Assembly (NCBI GenBank): GCA_965249895.1
Contig: CBDFNC010000002.1
Location: forward strand, 534,785-598,784
Length of the DNA: 64,000 nucleotides
Direction of reading: 5' to 3'
From: CBDFNC01 sp965249895
GTDB lineage: Bacteria; Pseudomonadota; Gammaproteobacteria; Enterobacterales; CBDFNC01
Below the pieces are notes generated by a model that was not told where the DNA came from, did no database searches, and saw only the letters and a program-made list of their open reading frames with translations. The position numbers and the translations under genes are program-made. How positions within the stretch are numbered: the first letter of the stretch is position 1; the number at the start of each line of letters is the position of its first letter. Positions 62,060-64,000 of the stretch are shown here, one piece after another.

Positions 62060-63601
62060 ATGGCTTTTGAGTCTGTTTCATCAGCAAATATGCTTTGGGT
62101 TGACGGCCCTCGCGCAGCAGAAATACCCAATGAACCTTTTATCGGCCAGTTGTTTATTGATGGGCAATGGCGTGATGCCTCGGATGGCGGCCGGCTTACC
62201 CGTACCAGTCCTGCCTACGGTGTACTGGCGGGGGATTATGCACGGGCGACGGTGGCGGATACCCAAGATGCTATTGCGGCGGCGCGTAATGCATTTGATC
62301 AAGGTGACTGGCCGAAGATGACAGGCGCCCAGCGCGGGGCAATCTTGCATAAGGTGGCGGATCTGGTGATGGAGCGCCAGCAAGAGTTTGCCTTGTTGGA
62401 GGTGATGGAGTCAGGCAAACCCATTAGTCAGGCGCGGGACGAGATTGAATGGGCGGCGGAGCTGTGGCGCTACGCCGCGGTTTGTGCCCGTGGTCTGCAT
62501 GGTGATAGTTACAACACACTTGGCGAAGATATGCTGGCCATGGTGATAAGGGAGCCAATTGGGGTGGTGAGTGTGATCACTCCCTGGAATTTCCCCTTCT
62601 TGATAGTCAGTCAGAAACTGCCTTTTGTGCTGGCCGCCGGTTGTACCGCTGTGGTTAAACCCAGCGAACTGACCTCTGGCACTACCGTGCTGCTTGGCAA
62701 GTTGTTGCAACAGGCTGGTTTGCCAGATGGCGCGGCGAATATCCTGGTGGGCAAGGGAACGGACATTGGTCCCACCATGACCACGCATAAAGACGTGGAT
62801 ATGATTTCCTTCACCGGCTCTTCCGCCGTGGGTAAAGCCTTGACAGCGGCTTCGGCCGACACCCTGAAAAAGGTGTCACTGGAATTGGGTGGTAAGAATC
62901 CACAGATAATTTTCCCGGACTGTGACTGGGAAGCGGCGGTGGATGCTGTGGTATTTGGTATCTACTTTAATGCCGGCGAATGTTGCAACAGTGGCTCGCG
63001 AATTCTGGTGCATGAATCCATTGCTGAAAAGTTTGAGCAGGCAGTAATTGAGCGCTCGCGCCAGGTACCGGTTGGGGATCCCCTGTGTGAACAGACTAAA
63101 GTCGGCGCGATTATCTCTGAATCCCATATGAATACCATCAAGGGTTATTTGGACGGTGCTCGTGAAGCGGGCGCCAGGATTAGCCTGGGCGGTGGCCAGG
63201 TGAAAACCGAGGGGCTGTATATGGAACCCACCATTATTTCAGGTGTATCGCCGGACATGGTGGTGGCGCAGCAGGAGGTCTTTGGCCCTGTGTTGTCGGT
63301 GCTTACGTTTAGCAGTCTGGATGAAGCAATCGCCATAGCAAATGACTGCCTCTATGGTCTGTCCGCCGGTGTGTGGAGCGCAAATATCGATAACTGCCTG
63401 GCGATTGGGCGTAAGGTCAAGGCCGGAACAGTTTGGTTGAATACCTGGATGAGTGGTTATCCGGAACTGCCTTTTGGTGGATATAAGGAAAGTGGCCAGG
63501 GTCGTGAACTGGGTCGTTTCGGAGTGGAGGAGTTCACCGAATTAAAAACGATTCAGATGCATATGGGTCCCCGCACCGGATGGTGGCTGCCTAAGTCGTA
63601 G
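62060..63601 (+). CDS. NAD(P)-dependent aldehyde dehydrogenase
   Basis: A 513-residue class I-type aldehyde dehydrogenase. TPWNFPFLI with the Asn, catalytic Glu in LELGGKNPQIIF, Cys in NAGECCNSGSR (usually GQCC; here GECC) and EVFGPVLSV. GGAG precedes the ATG, 5 bases after the hydratase stop. Likely oxidises an aldehyde from the pathway; not classed further. Confidence 0.94.
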   Translation: MAFESVSSANMLWVDGPRAAEIPNEPFIGQLFIDGQWRDASDGGRLTRTSPAYGVLAGDYARATVADTQDAIAAARNAFDQGDWPKMTGAQRGAILHKVADLVMERQQEFALLEVMESGKPISQARDEIEWAAELWRYAAVCARGLHGDSYNTLGEDMLAMVIREPIGVVSVITPWNFPFLIVSQKLPFVLAAGCTAVVKPSELTSGTTVLLGKLLQQAGLPDGAANILVGKGTDIGPTMTTHKDVDMISFTGSSAVGKALTAASADTLKKVSLELGGKNPQIIFPDCDWEAAVDAVVFGIYFNAGECCNSGSRILVHESIAEKFEQAVIERSRQVPVGDPLCEQTKVGAIISESHMNTIKGYLDGAREAGARISLGGGQVKTEGLYMEPTIISGVSPDMVVAQQEVFGPVLSVLTFSSLDEAIAIANDCLYGLSAGVWSANIDNCLAIGRKVKAGTVWLNTWMSGYPELPFGGYKESGQGRELGRFGVEEFTELKTIQMHMGPRTGWWLPKS

Positions 63602-63691
63602 CAGCGGACTTAAACAAAGCGGATTTAACAAGTAGTAATCCACAACTATAGGGCATCTGTTGATGCCTAAATCCAAACCAAGGAATCTCAA

Positions 63692-64000
63692 ATGACTGCG
63701 AAAACAACAATTAAAAAGACATTCAGCACTATTTTGGTCGGCGCCTCCGTTAGTGCAGCGCTGGTCTCAGGTGTGCAGGCTGCAGAGGTGGAAGTATTGC
63801 ACTGGTGGACTTCGGGCGGTGAAGCCAAGGCGTTAGGTACGCTGAGGAGCACATTGGAATCACAAGGGGTGGAGTGGAAAGACATGCCGGTGGCGGGCGG
63901 TGGTGGCAGCAGTGCTATGACTGTATTACGCTCCCGGGTAATGTCAGGCAATGCACCCACTGCGGTGCAGATGATGGGTTTTGATATTCTCGATTGGGGT
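63692..64000 (+). CDS. Sugar-type ABC transporter substrate-binding protein (3' end outside window)
   Basis: First 103 codons of a periplasmic binding protein. Signal peptide with a Lys-rich start and LVGASVSAALVSGVQAAE (cleavage after VQA), then VEVLHWWTSGGEAKALGTL, which is typical of family 1 (MalE-like) carbohydrate-binding proteins. AAGGA lies 8 nt before the ATG. It ties the upstream catabolic genes to uptake of a carbohydrate. Confidence 0.88.
   Translation, partial: MTAKTTIKKTFSTILVGASVSAALVSGVQAAEVEVLHWWTSGGEAKALGTLRSTLESQGVEWKDMPVAGGGGSSAMTVLRSRVMSGNAPTAVQMMGFDILDWG

Overview
The window looks like chromosomal DNA of a marine-type gammaproteobacterium, most likely an Alteromonadales member. 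This is inferred from an ilvBN pair, a second-type elongation factor G, MviM-like and ModF-like proteins, AzlCD, small TA-flanked repeats, and a chromosomal integron of the Vibrio/Shewanella/Pseudoalteromonas style. The genus cannot be fixed from the sequence alone.

Layout. (1) 1-18 kb is mostly core or housekeeping: the end of ilvB with ilvN, a SYLF-domain periplasmic protein, a ModF-like ATPase with an apparent -1 frameshift, an MviM-like oxidoreductase, a small cluster (GNAT, LysE-type exporter, LMW phosphatase-like, VOC protein), stand-alone EF-G type 2, a Cof-type HAD phosphatase, a SnoaL-isochorismatase fusion divergent from a LysR gene, a lipoprotein esterase and a CurA-like reductase. 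(2) 18-29 kb is looser. It holds a phasin-like gene, YcxB, a diguanylate cyclase, two LysR regulators, azlCD, a DUF1330 gene, a decayed IS66 transposase, two 264-bp MITE-like repeats, other dispersed repeats and a RES-Xre toxin-antitoxin pair. (3) 29-56.6 kb is a chromosomal integron. The integrase gene intI (+, 55672-56632, one frameshift, near-consensus LexA box 16 nt upstream) diverges from a cassette array read leftward on the minus strand. Cassettes carry an OLD-family nuclease, a cN-I-like 5'-nucleotidase, small hypothetical proteins, a methyltransferase, a small membrane protein, a GNAT protein, probably BrnTA, a lipoprotein and an AraC/GyrI-like regulator. They are separated by attC-like sites that share sub-sequences. 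(4) Nested mobile DNA riddles the array: a full group IIC-type intron inside an attC (opposite strand to the cassettes), two halves of related introns, a second group II intron of another class inside the end of a Y1/HUH-transposase element, a complete recombinase-in-trio (RIT) element that splits the HUH motif of that transposase, a truncated second RIT copy at the same target in the opposite orientation, and a decayed IS4/Tn5-type element with a 9-bp target duplication. (5) 57-64 kb is a catabolic cluster: Dabb protein and amidohydrolase (minus) divergent from a Gfo/Idh/MocA dehydrogenase, CoA-transferase, enoyl-CoA hydratase, aldehyde dehydrogenase and a sugar-type ABC binding protein. GGAACGTTCC palindromes lie in the divergent promoter region.

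How the parts work together. The integrase, if the frameshift is bypassed or is an error, would be induced by DNA damage and shuffle cassettes at an attI located between 55345 and 55671. The OLD nuclease is the cassette nearest attI, so it is the most recently acquired and the best placed for expression. The catabolic cluster probably imports and oxidises a carbohydrate or cyclic acid through CoA-linked intermediates under one LacI/GntR-type repressor that is not encoded in the window.
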